Of a stretch of 64,000 bases of DNA, positions 52,374-59,422 are shown piece by piece. Source of the DNA: a virus. The translations under genes were made by a program, and so were the position numbers. The notes beneath the pieces were generated by a model. It had not been told where the DNA came from, made no database searches, and was given only the letters and a program-made list of their open reading frames with translations. How positions within the stretch are numbered: the first letter of the stretch is position 1; each line of letters opens with the position of its first letter. The stretch is from the IMG/VR virus record IMGVR_UViG_3300036768_000767, positions 1-64,000 of that record; one strand, given 5' to 3'.

Positions 52374-53286
52374 GGCGGAGCAGTATATCGACTGGCTCTT
52401 CTACATGGAGGCGAAGAACTCGGGCGCGGGCATCAGGACGTCCGAGGGGGCCCAACTCCTCGGGTTCGTGGGAGAGAACCCCAGCTTCGACGAGGTGGTC
52501 TGCTTCAGCAACAACCTGCGGCCGGATGGGAGCTACTTCCTCCGGCCAAGGTCCGACCAGGGAACCCACTACTGCTACGTGCTCCACTGCCACGCCTCGG
52601 TGAGCGTGCTCCAGGCGGCGAATGATCTCGACTTCACGCGGCGGCTCCACCAGGAGGGATTGGCGGCCGCGGTGGAGGCGATGAAGGTCCTGGACGGTCG
52701 GTGCCAGGTGCGCTTCCGAAAAGACGGCGAACTCATCCTGCGAGACGCTAGCCCGGTCTGGATCGCGTTCACCGGGACCATGAACCGCAAGGGCGAGCCG
52801 TGCCTCCACTGGCACGTCTACACGGCCCGCACCGGCGTAACGCCCGACGGGCTGAGCCGGTCGGTCGAGAGCCCGCGGCGGACGTTCTTCAAGCCGCAAA
52901 AGGAGATCGACCGCTGCTTCCAGGAGGGGCTCGTGATGCGGCTGACCGAGAAGCTCGACATCCCGGCGAAACTGGTCGGCGGGACGTGCACGGTGCCGGC
53001 GGTGCCCCCGGAGCTGATGGCAGGCATGTGCACCCGCCGGCACGACGCCATCGAACACCTGACGCGGCGTGGAAAGGAGCTGACGCCGGAGAACATCCGG
53101 AGGGCGCTCATCGCCACGCGGCCGGAGAAGGTGATGCCCCGGACCCTCGCCGAGCAGGTGGAGGGGTGGAGCGAGCAGGCGAAGGCGATCGTCCCGGACT
53201 TCAGCGTCGAGCGCCTGCGTGAAGAACAGCGGCAGCAACAGCAGCGGCAGCAATACCAGCAACTCAGCGGAGGGCTCAAGATGTGA
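52354..53286 (+). CDS. TrwC-like HUH relaxase (compact)
   Basis: The 310-residue protein starts SISASRAEQYIDWLFYM, the typical TrwC/TraI opening with the candidate catalytic Tyr at about residue 11. It has the HUH pair in EPCLHWHVYTARTG (His 152 and 154) and a Gln-rich C-terminus. It lacks the helicase domain of full-length MOBF relaxases, so only the nicking/strand-transfer domain is present. GTG start inside the RHH gene. It overlaps the coupling protein gene by 4 bases. Confidence 0.75.
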   Translation: MSISASRAEQYIDWLFYMEAKNSGAGIRTSEGAQLLGFVGENPSFDEVVCFSNNLRPDGSYFLRPRSDQGTHYCYVLHCHASVSVLQAANDLDFTRRLHQEGLAAAVEAMKVLDGRCQVRFRKDGELILRDASPVWIAFTGTMNRKGEPCLHWHVYTARTGVTPDGLSRSVESPRRTFFKPQKEIDRCFQEGLVMRLTEKLDIPAKLVGGTCTVPAVPPELMAGMCTRRHDAIEHLTRRGKELTPENIRRALIATRPEKVMPRTLAEQVEGWSEQAKAIVPDFSVERLREEQRQQQQRQQYQQLSGGLKM

Positions 53287-54824
53287 AAGAACCAACAGAG
53301 AACGAGATCCTGATGGGTTACGCGCTGGTGACGCTCGGCATCTACCTGCTCGGCAGGCTCTACGACTCCCTCTTTGACAGTAAGGTCAAGTACAAGGTGG
53401 TCCGCGGCCAGCCACTGGGGCCGCCTCGGCGGAACGGGCCGAAGCCGAAAACGGGTCGGTGGGTTCGCCTCGGCGCGGACTGGCTCGACGAGGGCTTCGG
53501 GGTGCTCGGCGTGCTGATAGCCGGGATCCCCGGCGCGGGGAAGGGCCTGCTCATCAAGGTCTTACTTCGGAGCATCCTCAACCTGATGGACGGGCGGGGC
53601 GTCCACCGGGTTGTCATCTTCGATATCGCGCGAGAGATGCCGCGGTTCGTCTCGGCGTTCGCCCCGGCGCACGTCAACATCTGGATCCTTGACCCGTTCG
53701 ACGCCCGGTGCACGGCGATCGACTACGCCCGGATGCTCCGCACCGCCGCGGATTTCCTGAACTTCGCTACCCGGATGGTCCCGTCCACACCGAGAAACCC
53801 GCAACCGTTCTTCGAGGACAGCGCCCGGCTCCTCTTCATGCGAACGCTCCAGCTTCTCAACCACTGCTCGCCGGGAAACTGGGAGCTGATCGACCCGTGC
53901 AAGATACTGCGGAATAAGGCCCTCGCCCGCGCCCTGTTCCAGCGCTTCCCGGCGTTCTCCGACGCAATCACCCACCTGACCGACAACGACGCCGCCCGGT
54001 CGGTCTACGCCACGCTGCTCGCCAAGCTCGGGCCGCTCGAGCCGGCCTTCGCCTGTCTGGCGAAGGCGAAGGAGAAGCGCACGGTGGAGGAGTTCATGGC
54101 GAGCGAGGATGTCTGGCTCATGGGCATGGACGACAGGAACGCCGAGGCGTGCGCCACCCTCTACGCCCACTTGTTCGACGCCTTCACCGACCGCGCCCTG
54201 TCGCAGGTCACGTTTGACCAGAAGCACTGGCTATTTCTCGATGAACTAAGGGCCCTGCGGCCGTTGCAGTGCGTGACCAAGGTCGCTACCCGGGGCCGCA
54301 AGTCCGGCTGCTGCATGGTCAGCACGATCCACGACCGCTTCGGGATGTACCACGTCTACACGCGTGACGTCGCGGAAGAGCTGTTCGCGTGCCACGCCTA
54401 CCACCTGTATCTACGGCTCGGCTCTCCCGACATGTCATCCTGGGCCAGCGCCAATCTTGGCGAGTGCGACTGCATCGAGCGGCTCACGACCAAGAGCGGC
54501 CACGTCCACGAGACCGTCACCCGCCGCCGCAACGTGTCGCCGTCGGAACTGGAGAATCTGCCACCAGCCGACTACGCCGGCGATCTGGTATCCGGCGCGG
54601 TCCGGACCCCGGACCCGAACCTGCCGCCCGCGTTCTTCACCTGCACGTTCCGGGACGACGTCGACATCCCCAACGACGGCCGCCCGCTGATGAAGAACTT
54701 CGTCCCGCGGCCGGCGAGCGACCAGGATGTCGAGGCCTTCACCCTCGACGACCTCATGCGGCTCAACCTGCCCGACACGCCCGAGATCCGCAAGACCATC
54801 AAAGACGACCACAAGACCCCCTAA
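53283..54824 (+). CDS. Type IV coupling protein (TraD/VirD4-like ATPase)
   Basis: The 513-residue protein has one N-terminal membrane helix (LMGYALVTLGIYLLGRL), Walker A AGIPGAGKGL near residues 79-88 and Walker B HWLFLDELRAL near 312-322, then TRGRKSGCCMVSTIHDRFGM. This is the layout of coupling proteins that bring the relaxase-DNA complex to a type IV secretion channel. No channel genes are visible in the window, so the element would need a helper. Confidence 0.85.
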   Translation: MKEPTENEILMGYALVTLGIYLLGRLYDSLFDSKVKYKVVRGQPLGPPRRNGPKPKTGRWVRLGADWLDEGFGVLGVLIAGIPGAGKGLLIKVLLRSILNLMDGRGVHRVVIFDIAREMPRFVSAFAPAHVNIWILDPFDARCTAIDYARMLRTAADFLNFATRMVPSTPRNPQPFFEDSARLLFMRTLQLLNHCSPGNWELIDPCKILRNKALARALFQRFPAFSDAITHLTDNDAARSVYATLLAKLGPLEPAFACLAKAKEKRTVEEFMASEDVWLMGMDDRNAEACATLYAHLFDAFTDRALSQVTFDQKHWLFLDELRALRPLQCVTKVATRGRKSGCCMVSTIHDRFGMYHVYTRDVAEELFACHAYHLYLRLGSPDMSSWASANLGECDCIERLTTKSGHVHETVTRRRNVSPSELENLPPADYAGDLVSGAVRTPDPNLPPAFFTCTFRDDVDIPNDGRPLMKNFVPRPASDQDVEAFTLDDLMRLNLPDTPEIRKTIKDDHKTP

Positions 54825-54844
54825 CCCCCCGAAGGAGGTGCCCC

Positions 54845-55045
54845 ATGCCGGACATTCGGCTGATCCACGACTGCAGCTTCGCGACGACCAAGGCCGTGCT
54901 GGAAGTGTTCGCCCTCGACGAGCGGGAGTACCGCGAGGCCTTCGACCAGGTGATCGAGATCATCAAAGCCGGGTTCCACACCTACGCGGAGTTCAAGGCC
55001 CGGGAGATGGTCCGGCTGGCGAAGGCCCAGCCGGACACCAACTGA
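54845..55045 (+). CDS. Small helical protein of the mobilization operon
   Basis: GAAGGAGGTG precedes the ATG. The 66-residue product (STATTKAVLEVF-like start, EAFDQVIEIIKAGFHTYAEF) is helical and acidic-to-neutral with no known family. Its strong ribosome site and place between coupling protein and membrane protein suggest a real operon member. Confidence 0.6.
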   Translation: MPDIRLIHDCSFATTKAVLEVFALDEREYREAFDQVIEIIKAGFHTYAEFKAREMVRLAKAQPDTN

Positions 55046-55074
55046 CACCAAACCCTAACTCGGAGTACCCAACC

Positions 55075-55554
55075 ATGAAGAGACTGCTGCTGAAGCTCAC
55101 CGACAAGCACTACCTGCTCCACGTCGCGACCTACGCGACCATCTTCCTCGTGTACGTGTTCATGTTCTTCGCCGCACTCGTCGCGGCCCGGGTCGCGGTC
55201 CCCAACGGCCTGAACGCCCTGAAGGCCCGCGGGATCCCGAACGTCCTGAACACCACGCCGACGTGGTACTTGGTCGCCTGCGGCCTGATGGCGCCGCTGC
55301 TCACACTCGCGTTCTTCGTGTTCATGTTCCGGAGGTGCCTCATCCCCTGGGTCAACAAGAAGCTCATCGAGCGCGGCCGGCGGCTCGACGCCCTGGAAGG
55401 GAAAAAAGTCTGGAAGGGAAAGAAGCGCCGCCGCGCTGAAGACACTACTCCGACACCTCCGCTACGACGCCGACGAATGCGAGGCGATGGTCGTTGGGCT
55501 GTACGACGCCGACGAATGCGAGGCGATGATCGACGCTTCGGATTCCTCGATTGA
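55075..55554 (+). CDS. Two-helix membrane protein with possible frameshift near its end
   Basis: The 159-residue product has two membrane helices (TIFLVYVFMFFAALVAARVA and VACGLMAPLLTLAFFVFMF). Its last 30 residues are very arginine-rich because a 27-base direct repeat is read in an unlikely frame. In the +1 frame the same bases give an acidic tail (two copies of YDADECEAM) that stops at 55563 and looks more natural. A run GGGAAAAAAG near 55400 could mark a sequencing indel or frameshifting. Confidence 0.6.
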   Translation: MKRLLLKLTDKHYLLHVATYATIFLVYVFMFFAALVAARVAVPNGLNALKARGIPNVLNTTPTWYLVACGLMAPLLTLAFFVFMFRRCLIPWVNKKLIERGRRLDALEGKKVWKGKKRRRAEDTTPTPPLRRRRMRGDGRWAVRRRRMRGDDRRFGFLD

Positions 55555-55638
55555 GGCGATCTAGGCCATGTTGCCGCCGTTCGGTTCGGAAGAGGAAGCG
55601 GAAAAAGCATCGTATCCGATCTTCCGCGTGCTCTGCGA

Positions 55639-55893
55639 GTGATAGGCCGGACAGCAGTCACCCGCGCGCTCTGGCGGTTTCGCATGGCCCTCCGAGTCCT
55701 TCTTGGGTACCGCCCGACGTCGGTACGGTTCGACGCGGTCGACCGGAACATCGCGGACCTCTGTGCGAATGCGGCAGCGGACTTCATCTGCGGCAGGTTG
55801 TACGACCAGATCTGCGGTAAGCGGCAGGGATGCCCTCTTATTCACGATCGGAGATCGACAGAGAACAAGCACAAAGACGAAACCGGGGGGATG
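55639..55893 (+). other. Uncertain small coding stretch
   Basis: A GTG-started frame runs from here without a stop into the excisionase-like gene. Its first 60 residues look protein-like (MALRVLLGYRPTSVRFDAVD, then NIADLCANAAADFICGRL), but the following part becomes arginine/glycine-rich where a different frame (55898) is coding. A separate short gene ending in this region by frameshift, or a decayed gene, are both possible. Confidence 0.35.
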
Positions 55894-55897
55894 AAGG

Positions 55898-56041
55898 ATG
55901 AACCAGAAGTACTTGAACCCCGAGCAGATCGCAGCCCGCTGGGGCGTGCCCTGCGAGGAGCCGGAGCTCGACGGGGTCGTGGTGCAGGAAGTACCGGCGG
56001 GACGATGGTCGCTCGCGGTGGCGGGAGGGGGTGGAGGATGA
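55898..56041 (+). CDS. Very small protein before the excisionase-like gene
   Basis: An ATG at 55898 with GGGGGGATG-type leader starts 47 residues (NQKYLNPEQIAARWGVPCEE) whose beginning looks like half of a helix-turn-helix. Its stop overlaps the next ATG (ATGA). Possibly a control protein for the integrase module. Confidence 0.45.
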   Translation: MNQKYLNPEQIAARWGVPCEEPELDGVVVQEVPAGRWSLAVAGGGGG

Positions 56042-56241
56042 CCGAAACACTCCTCACGAAGGAAGAGGCTTGCCAGCTCCTCCGCGTCTCGTCCCGCACG
56101 CTGGACCGCTGGCGGGCGATGTGGCGGGCGAGGAAGCTCAATCCGCTCGGCGAGGTGAAGATCAGAAAACAGCCCCGCTTCCGCCGCGAGGCCGTCGAGA
56201 AGCTCCTTACCACGCCGAAGCTGTGGCTCCAGAACGCCTGA
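56038..56241 (+). CDS. Excisionase-like HTH protein (MerR/Xis type)
   Basis: The 67-residue protein is a helix-turn-helix of the excisionase type: LLTKEEACQLLRVSSRTLDR, then a basic wing (RKLNPLGEVKIRKQPRFRRE) and a final helix. Its stop is 3 bases from the integrase stop, tail to tail. Excision control is likely from family and place. Confidence 0.75.
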   Translation: MTETLLTKEEACQLLRVSSRTLDRWRAMWRARKLNPLGEVKIRKQPRFRREAVEKLLTTPKLWLQNA

Positions 56242-56244
56242 CGC

Positions 56245-57480
56245 TCACTTCAGCCCGAGCCCTTCCATCGCCTTCACGGCGTCTTCGAGAGTATGGAAAC
56301 TCTCGTCGTCGTAGGTTGCCATCGTGAGCCGGATGTCCGAGTGCCGCATGAAGAGCTGGCGGATGCGGGCCGGGACGCCCGCCTGCCCGAGCATCACGTT
56401 CGCGGTCATGCGGAGCGAGTGGAAGTCGGCGTCGCCCTGGGCCGTCTTGTACGGGATGCCGGCGAATTTCAGATCCTTCTCCATCATTCGCGCCGACGCC
56501 TGCGGCACGTCGAACAGCAAGTCGTCCGGTCCCTTATTCGTGTCCCGAATCCAGTCCGCCAACTCCTGAGCGAACGCGGGTACGAGAAGCAGCCTCACCT
56601 GCTGGTCGTTCTTCGTCAGCTTCCCCGGAATCGAGAGTCGGGGGAACGGCTTCTTGTCCAACTCCAGGTGGTGGGGGCGGAGCGAGCCGATCTCCCCGGC
56701 CCGAAGTCCGGTGTAGACCGCCGTCTTGTAGATCAATGCCCGCTCCCGACCGAGAAGGACGTACCTGGCGACGGCCTCATCCCGCTTCTTCTGGGCACGC
56801 TCACGTTGCCGGACGCCGGGGCCGACCTCGGTCCCGTACCGTTCGTGATACTGAGCGAGCGGTCGGGCCCTCGCGGCGTCAAGGAGTTTCTGGATCTGCT
56901 CGACCGTAAGGGCCCTTCGCTCCTTCGTCTTCTTGCTGCCCGTTGGGGCGTCCACGCGCTCGAGCGGGTTGCCCTCGATGCGGTCCTTCTTGACGAGCCA
57001 CGCGACGAAGACGGAGATGGCCGAGAGGTGCTTCTTCTTATTGCCCGAGGAGCCCTTGACGCCCGCAAGGTAGTGGTCGATTGCCTCGTGGGTGAGGTCG
57101 GTGAGCGAGTTCAGGCCGCCGACGAACGCTCGCAGGATGGCTTCCTTTCGGTCCTTGTCCTTCTCCGACTTCCCCCTCGCCCGCATGACGGGCAGGAACT
57201 CGTCGAGGTGCTCGGAGATCTTCCGGTCGTAATGCTTCTGCCGGGGGTCGACGATCTTCGCCTTTGTCAGGTCCTTCGTCCGCAGGAAGTCGGCTAGCAT
57301 CGCCTTGGCTGCCGTCTTGTCCGCGCAGAGCGGAACCTTCTTCTGCTTCGTTCCCTCGCGGTAGTACGCGTACCACTTCTCCGAGGTGCGAACTCGTTTT
57401 TCAGCACCGCTTGTTTTCGGTGGTACCCTCCGGCCGTTCAACCACCACTCGGTGTACTTCACCTTGATGAGCGTAGCCAT
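56245..57480 (-). CDS. int: Tyrosine recombinase (phage integrase)
   Basis: I chose the ATG at 57480 (MATLIKVKYTEWWLNGRR). The 411-residue enzyme has an N-terminal arm-binding region, a SAM-like core-binding domain, and a catalytic domain with TGLRAGEIGSLR (first Arg), DFHSLRMTANVML (His-x-x-Arg), and FMRHSDIRLTMATY (second His and the Tyr nucleophile). It inserts the element at a tRNA-Ser gene, whose 3' fragment with arm repeats lies just upstream. This style of integrase is, as far as I know, typical of planctomycetes. Confidence 0.92.
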   Translation of the reverse strand: MATLIKVKYTEWWLNGRRVPPKTSGAEKRVRTSEKWYAYYREGTKQKKVPLCADKTAAKAMLADFLRTKDLTKAKIVDPRQKHYDRKISEHLDEFLPVMRARGKSEKDKDRKEAILRAFVGGLNSLTDLTHEAIDHYLAGVKGSSGNKKKHLSAISVFVAWLVKKDRIEGNPLERVDAPTGSKKTKERRALTVEQIQKLLDAARARPLAQYHERYGTEVGPGVRQRERAQKKRDEAVARYVLLGRERALIYKTAVYTGLRAGEIGSLRPHHLELDKKPFPRLSIPGKLTKNDQQVRLLLVPAFAQELADWIRDTNKGPDDLLFDVPQASARMMEKDLKFAGIPYKTAQGDADFHSLRMTANVMLGQAGVPARIRQLFMRHSDIRLTMATYDDESFHTLEDAVKAMEGLGLK

Positions 57481-57498
57481 GCCGCACCCCACGGGTTC

Positions 57499-57519
57499 GT
57501 GTGTAGCTCCGTGTGTAGC
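57499..57519 (+). repeat. Left pair of integrase arm-type repeats
   Basis: GTGTGTAGC occurs at 57499-57507 and 57511-57519, 12 bases apart. The same pair, same orientation and spacing, lies on the other side of the tRNA fragment at 57773-57793. Paired short direct repeats on both sides of a core are how arm sites of tyrosine integrases are arranged. Confidence 0.65.
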
Positions 57520-57597
57520 ATACCATGGCTGAATGTGACTTCAAGAGGCCGGTAGTGGCTCGATGTGTCTCGCGCCTTCGAGAGCCAGAAAATGAAG

Positions 57598-57622
57598 AAA
57601 CCCCCAGATTTTCTGGGGGTTT
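57598..57622 (-). terminator. Bidirectional hairpin terminator beside the tRNA fragment
   Basis: AAACCCCCAGA and TCTGGGGGTTT form an 11-bp stem with a TTT loop. On the minus strand it lies just past the 3' end of the tRNA-Ser fragment, where a tRNA gene's own terminator would be. It may have been captured with the tRNA end as part of the att core. Confidence 0.7.
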
Positions 57623-57635
57623 CTCGTGTTTCAGC

Positions 57636-57708
57636 GGAGAGGGCGGGATTCGAACCCGCGGAGGGGTTTTACCCCCTCGCCGCTTTAGCAAAGCTCCATC
57701 TTTGATGG
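57636..57708 (-). other. tRNA-Ser(GCT) 3' fragment, the probable att core
   Basis: On the minus strand the segment contains an anticodon loop TTGCTAA, a long variable arm (GAGGGGG/CCCCTC type), a perfect T arm (CGCGGGTTCGAATCCCG) and the 3' acceptor strand CCTCTCC. The matching 5' acceptor strand GGAGAGG and D arm are missing upstream, so this is not a working gene. It is the sort of tRNA end that an element carries to rebuild the host gene after integration. Confidence 0.75.
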
Positions 57709-57772
57709 CAACTCACTGCGGTACGCCTAAAAATCAAGCTAATCACAAACGGTCTGCTATTCGGGCGGTTCG

Positions 57773-57793
57773 GTGTGTAGCTCGGTGTGTAGC
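57773..57793 (+). repeat. Right pair of integrase arm-type repeats
   Basis: GTGTGTAGC at 57773-57781 and 57785-57793, same spacing and orientation as the left pair at 57499-57519. Having arms on both sides of the core means that the site is in its attP (free circular) arrangement rather than split into attL and attR. Confidence 0.65.
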
Positions 57794-57798
57794 AACCC

Positions 57799-57945
57799 AG
57801 GGAAGTTCAGCACCGCCCACTCACCACGGAGCTCCTTGCACTTCCTGTCCTACACCCGCGCAGCCTCTTCGGCTGTGGAGAAGTAGCCGAGAGAGATGCG
57901 CCGGTTCTCGTGCTGGATCGAGGCTTTGAATCCACCATGAACGCG
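57799..57945 (-). pseudogene. AP2-domain remnant (homing endonuclease type) with amber stop
   Basis: The minus strand encodes GFKASIQHENRRISLGYFST then AEEAARV, a TAG at 57852-57850, then DRKCKELRGEWAVLNFP in the same frame. This is the end of an AP2 DNA-binding domain, in which the position of the TAG normally holds Tyr. AP2 domains in phages are usually part of HNH homing endonucleases. Only this part is left, so it is a decayed gene. Confidence 0.7.
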
Positions 57946-58009
57946 GTCCACGTCGCTCGCAGGCCCAGTCACAGCCCTCAAAATCGACTGGGAACATGCT
58001 CGGCTCGAA

Positions 58010-58165
58010 CCGCCGCCGCCAGAGCCAGGCGTAGAGCCTGCCGGGCATTTTCCGGGCGGCGGCAACCGCACCAGCCGTGGCAGCGACGAGTAGCCCGCCG
58101 CTGGCAAACTGGTTGGTCCTCAGGAGTTCTTGGGCGTGGAAGGCGAGATCGGTGATTGATGTCAT
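58010..58165 (-). pseudogene. N-terminal remnant of a BCS1-like AAA+ protein
   Basis: The frame starts at 58165 with about 52 residues of the typical beginning of phage/bacterial BCS1-like ATPases: LRTNQFASGGLLVAATAGAV, then KMPGRLYAWLWRRR, a membrane-near segment before the AAA domain. The sequence then turns into unrelated DNA next to the AP2 remnant. The ATPase domain is absent. It is probably a recombination scar beside the att site. Confidence 0.6.
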
Positions 58166-58366
58166 ACCGCGATGAAGGTATCACATGCGTGATGGTCTGG
58201 TAGCGAGTGAAGTGCGGGTGCCATTACGCTAAAGTCGGACCTGTGACACTATCAGGGTATGGCATTCTTCCTCCGCCATGTCCTCCCGTTCAATCTACCC
58301 TGCCAGGGGTAAATACACTTTTCGCGCCAGCAATCGGGCGCAGCACACAAGACAAATCAGTTCGTT

Positions 58367-58446
58367 CGGAAAGTAGGGTAATGGCTCATCCTGGGCTAAC
58401 GTGGCTTTGGACCACGAGACTGCCGGTTCGAGTCCGGCCTTTCTGA
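58367..58446 (+). tRNA. tRNA-Gln(TTG)-like gene with enlarged D region
   Basis: Acceptor CGGAAAG (58367-58373) pairs with CTTTCTG (58439-58445) with one G-U. The anticodon stem CGTGG/CCACG holds the loop CTTTGGA with anticodon TTG, and the T arm GCCGG/CCGGC is perfect. The D region is about 4 bases too long (26 bases between acceptor and anticodon stems), so function is likely but not certain. Confidence 0.65.
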
Positions 58447-58452
58447 TCAAAT

Positions 58453-58550
58453 GGCGAGATGGTGTAACGGCAGCCGCGCCCGGCTCAGGCCCGGGTATCT
58501 TCGGATGTGGGAGTTCGAGTCACTCTGACGCAGGTTCGAGCCCTCCCGCC
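58453..58550 (+). tRNA. tRNA-Leu(CAG)-like gene, irregular
   Basis: The anticodon stem CCCGG/CCGGG with loop CTCAGGC (anticodon CAG) is perfect. GGCGAGA at 58453 pairs with TCCCGCC at 58544 except for one A-C mismatch. The region between anticodon arm and T arm is longer than normal for tRNA-Leu and contains two TTCGAG T-loop-like sequences (58514 and 58535). It could be a degenerate tRNA or two fused pieces. Confidence 0.45.
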
Positions 58551-58560
58551 CCAGCCACAC

Positions 58561-58633
58561 GGTGTCGCTAGCTCAACGGCTAGAGCGCCGGGTTGTGGCC
58601 CCGGAGACTGCGGTTCGATTCCGCAGCGACACC
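58561..58633 (+). tRNA. tRNA-His(GTG)
   Basis: A complete cloverleaf: G-1 (58561) facing C73 (58633), acceptor GTGTCGC/GCGACAC, D arm, anticodon loop with GTG in GGGTTGTGGCCCC, and T arm CTGCGGTTCGATTCCGCAG. CCA is not encoded. The extra G at the 5' end is the identity mark of tRNA-His. Confidence 0.92.
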
Positions 58634-58658
58634 CCATCGTCCTCCCGGCTTATGCCTC

Positions 58659-58976
58659 TCACTGACCGGAGACCACGACAGCGGTCATTCCCGCCACAAG
58701 CGGTAGCTTGGGAGCCCAGTCGATCGGCGGCAGTTTGCTGTCCGCCCTGTGGTGCTCGGAGAGTTTGAAGAACTTCCGAAACGTCCGGGCGCCGATGACC
58801 CCTTCGGGGTCGGTGATGAGCCCCCGGGCCATCAGGGTTTCTTCGTCCCAAGCGGCTTCAAACTGACAGACGGCGGTGTAGTTAAAGATGAGCAGATCGT
58901 GGACCGGGTGCTTCTGGATTGTGACCCGCTTCTTCGCTTCGAGATCTCTGAACGTCTCAAGGTTTACCCTACCCAC
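58659..58976 (-). pseudogene. Truncated T4 Rnl1-like RNA ligase
   Basis: GTG at 58976 with GGAGG upstream starts 105 residues matching the beginning of T4-type RNA ligases in style: NLETFRDLEAKKRVTIQKHP, LLIFNYTAVCQFEAAWDEET, ARGLITDPEG, ARTFRKFFKLSEH. It stops just where the E-K-L-D-G active-site lysine motif would come, so it cannot ligate. It sits beside the tRNA genes, where intact RNA ligases repair cleaved tRNAs. Confidence 0.7.
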
Positions 58977-59128
58977 CTGCCTCCGTGCCGAAAACCAGCC
59001 ACTGTCGACCAAGGTTGGTGCGTAAGTCAGGAAGTATCAACGGGCAAAAAACCGCCCCCCCCCTCCCACTGCCACAAAACCCCTAGCTTGTCAATCTTCC
59101 GCTATGCCACACTGTTGTTAGGCGGCGC

Positions 59129-59422
59129 ATGATCCACGTCACGATCCTCGGAAAACGCTGGCGACTCCGGTTTACCAAGCTAGCGCGGGGGACGGATGGG
59201 GAGTGCGACGCGCCGACGGACCCGGATAAGGAAATCCGGATCGCACAGGGGCTTGGTGAGAAAACGCAACTCGAAACACTCATCCATGAAGCGCTCCACG
59301 CTGCCGACTGGTCGAAAGACGAGGCATGGGTTGAACAAGTCGGCTGCGACATCGCCCGACTCCTCTGGCGGCTCGGTTACCGGCGGAAAACCAACGCCGA
59401 CGTGGACGACGACGCAACTTAG
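59129..59422 (+). CDS. SprT-like zinc protease
   Basis: The 97-residue protein contains the zinc protease helix LIHEALHAADWS (HExxH at 53-57), preceded by strands (MIHVTILGKRWRLRFTKLAR). Phage SprT-like proteins are short, as here. Its 3' half overlaps the start region of the metallophosphoesterase gene in another frame. Confidence 0.75.
   Translation: MIHVTILGKRWRLRFTKLARGTDGECDAPTDPDKEIRIAQGLGEKTQLETLIHEALHAADWSKDEAWVEQVGCDIARLLWRLGYRRKTNADVDDDAT

Noticed and set aside
52354-54824. Self-transmissible conjugative element
   Set aside because: No VirB4-like ATPase, pilus or channel protein genes occur in the window; only mobilization functions are supported.
57636-57708. A complete tRNA-Ser gene
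   Set aside because: The 5' acceptor strand GGAGAGG and the D arm are absent upstream; only the 3' part from the anticodon arm onward is present.
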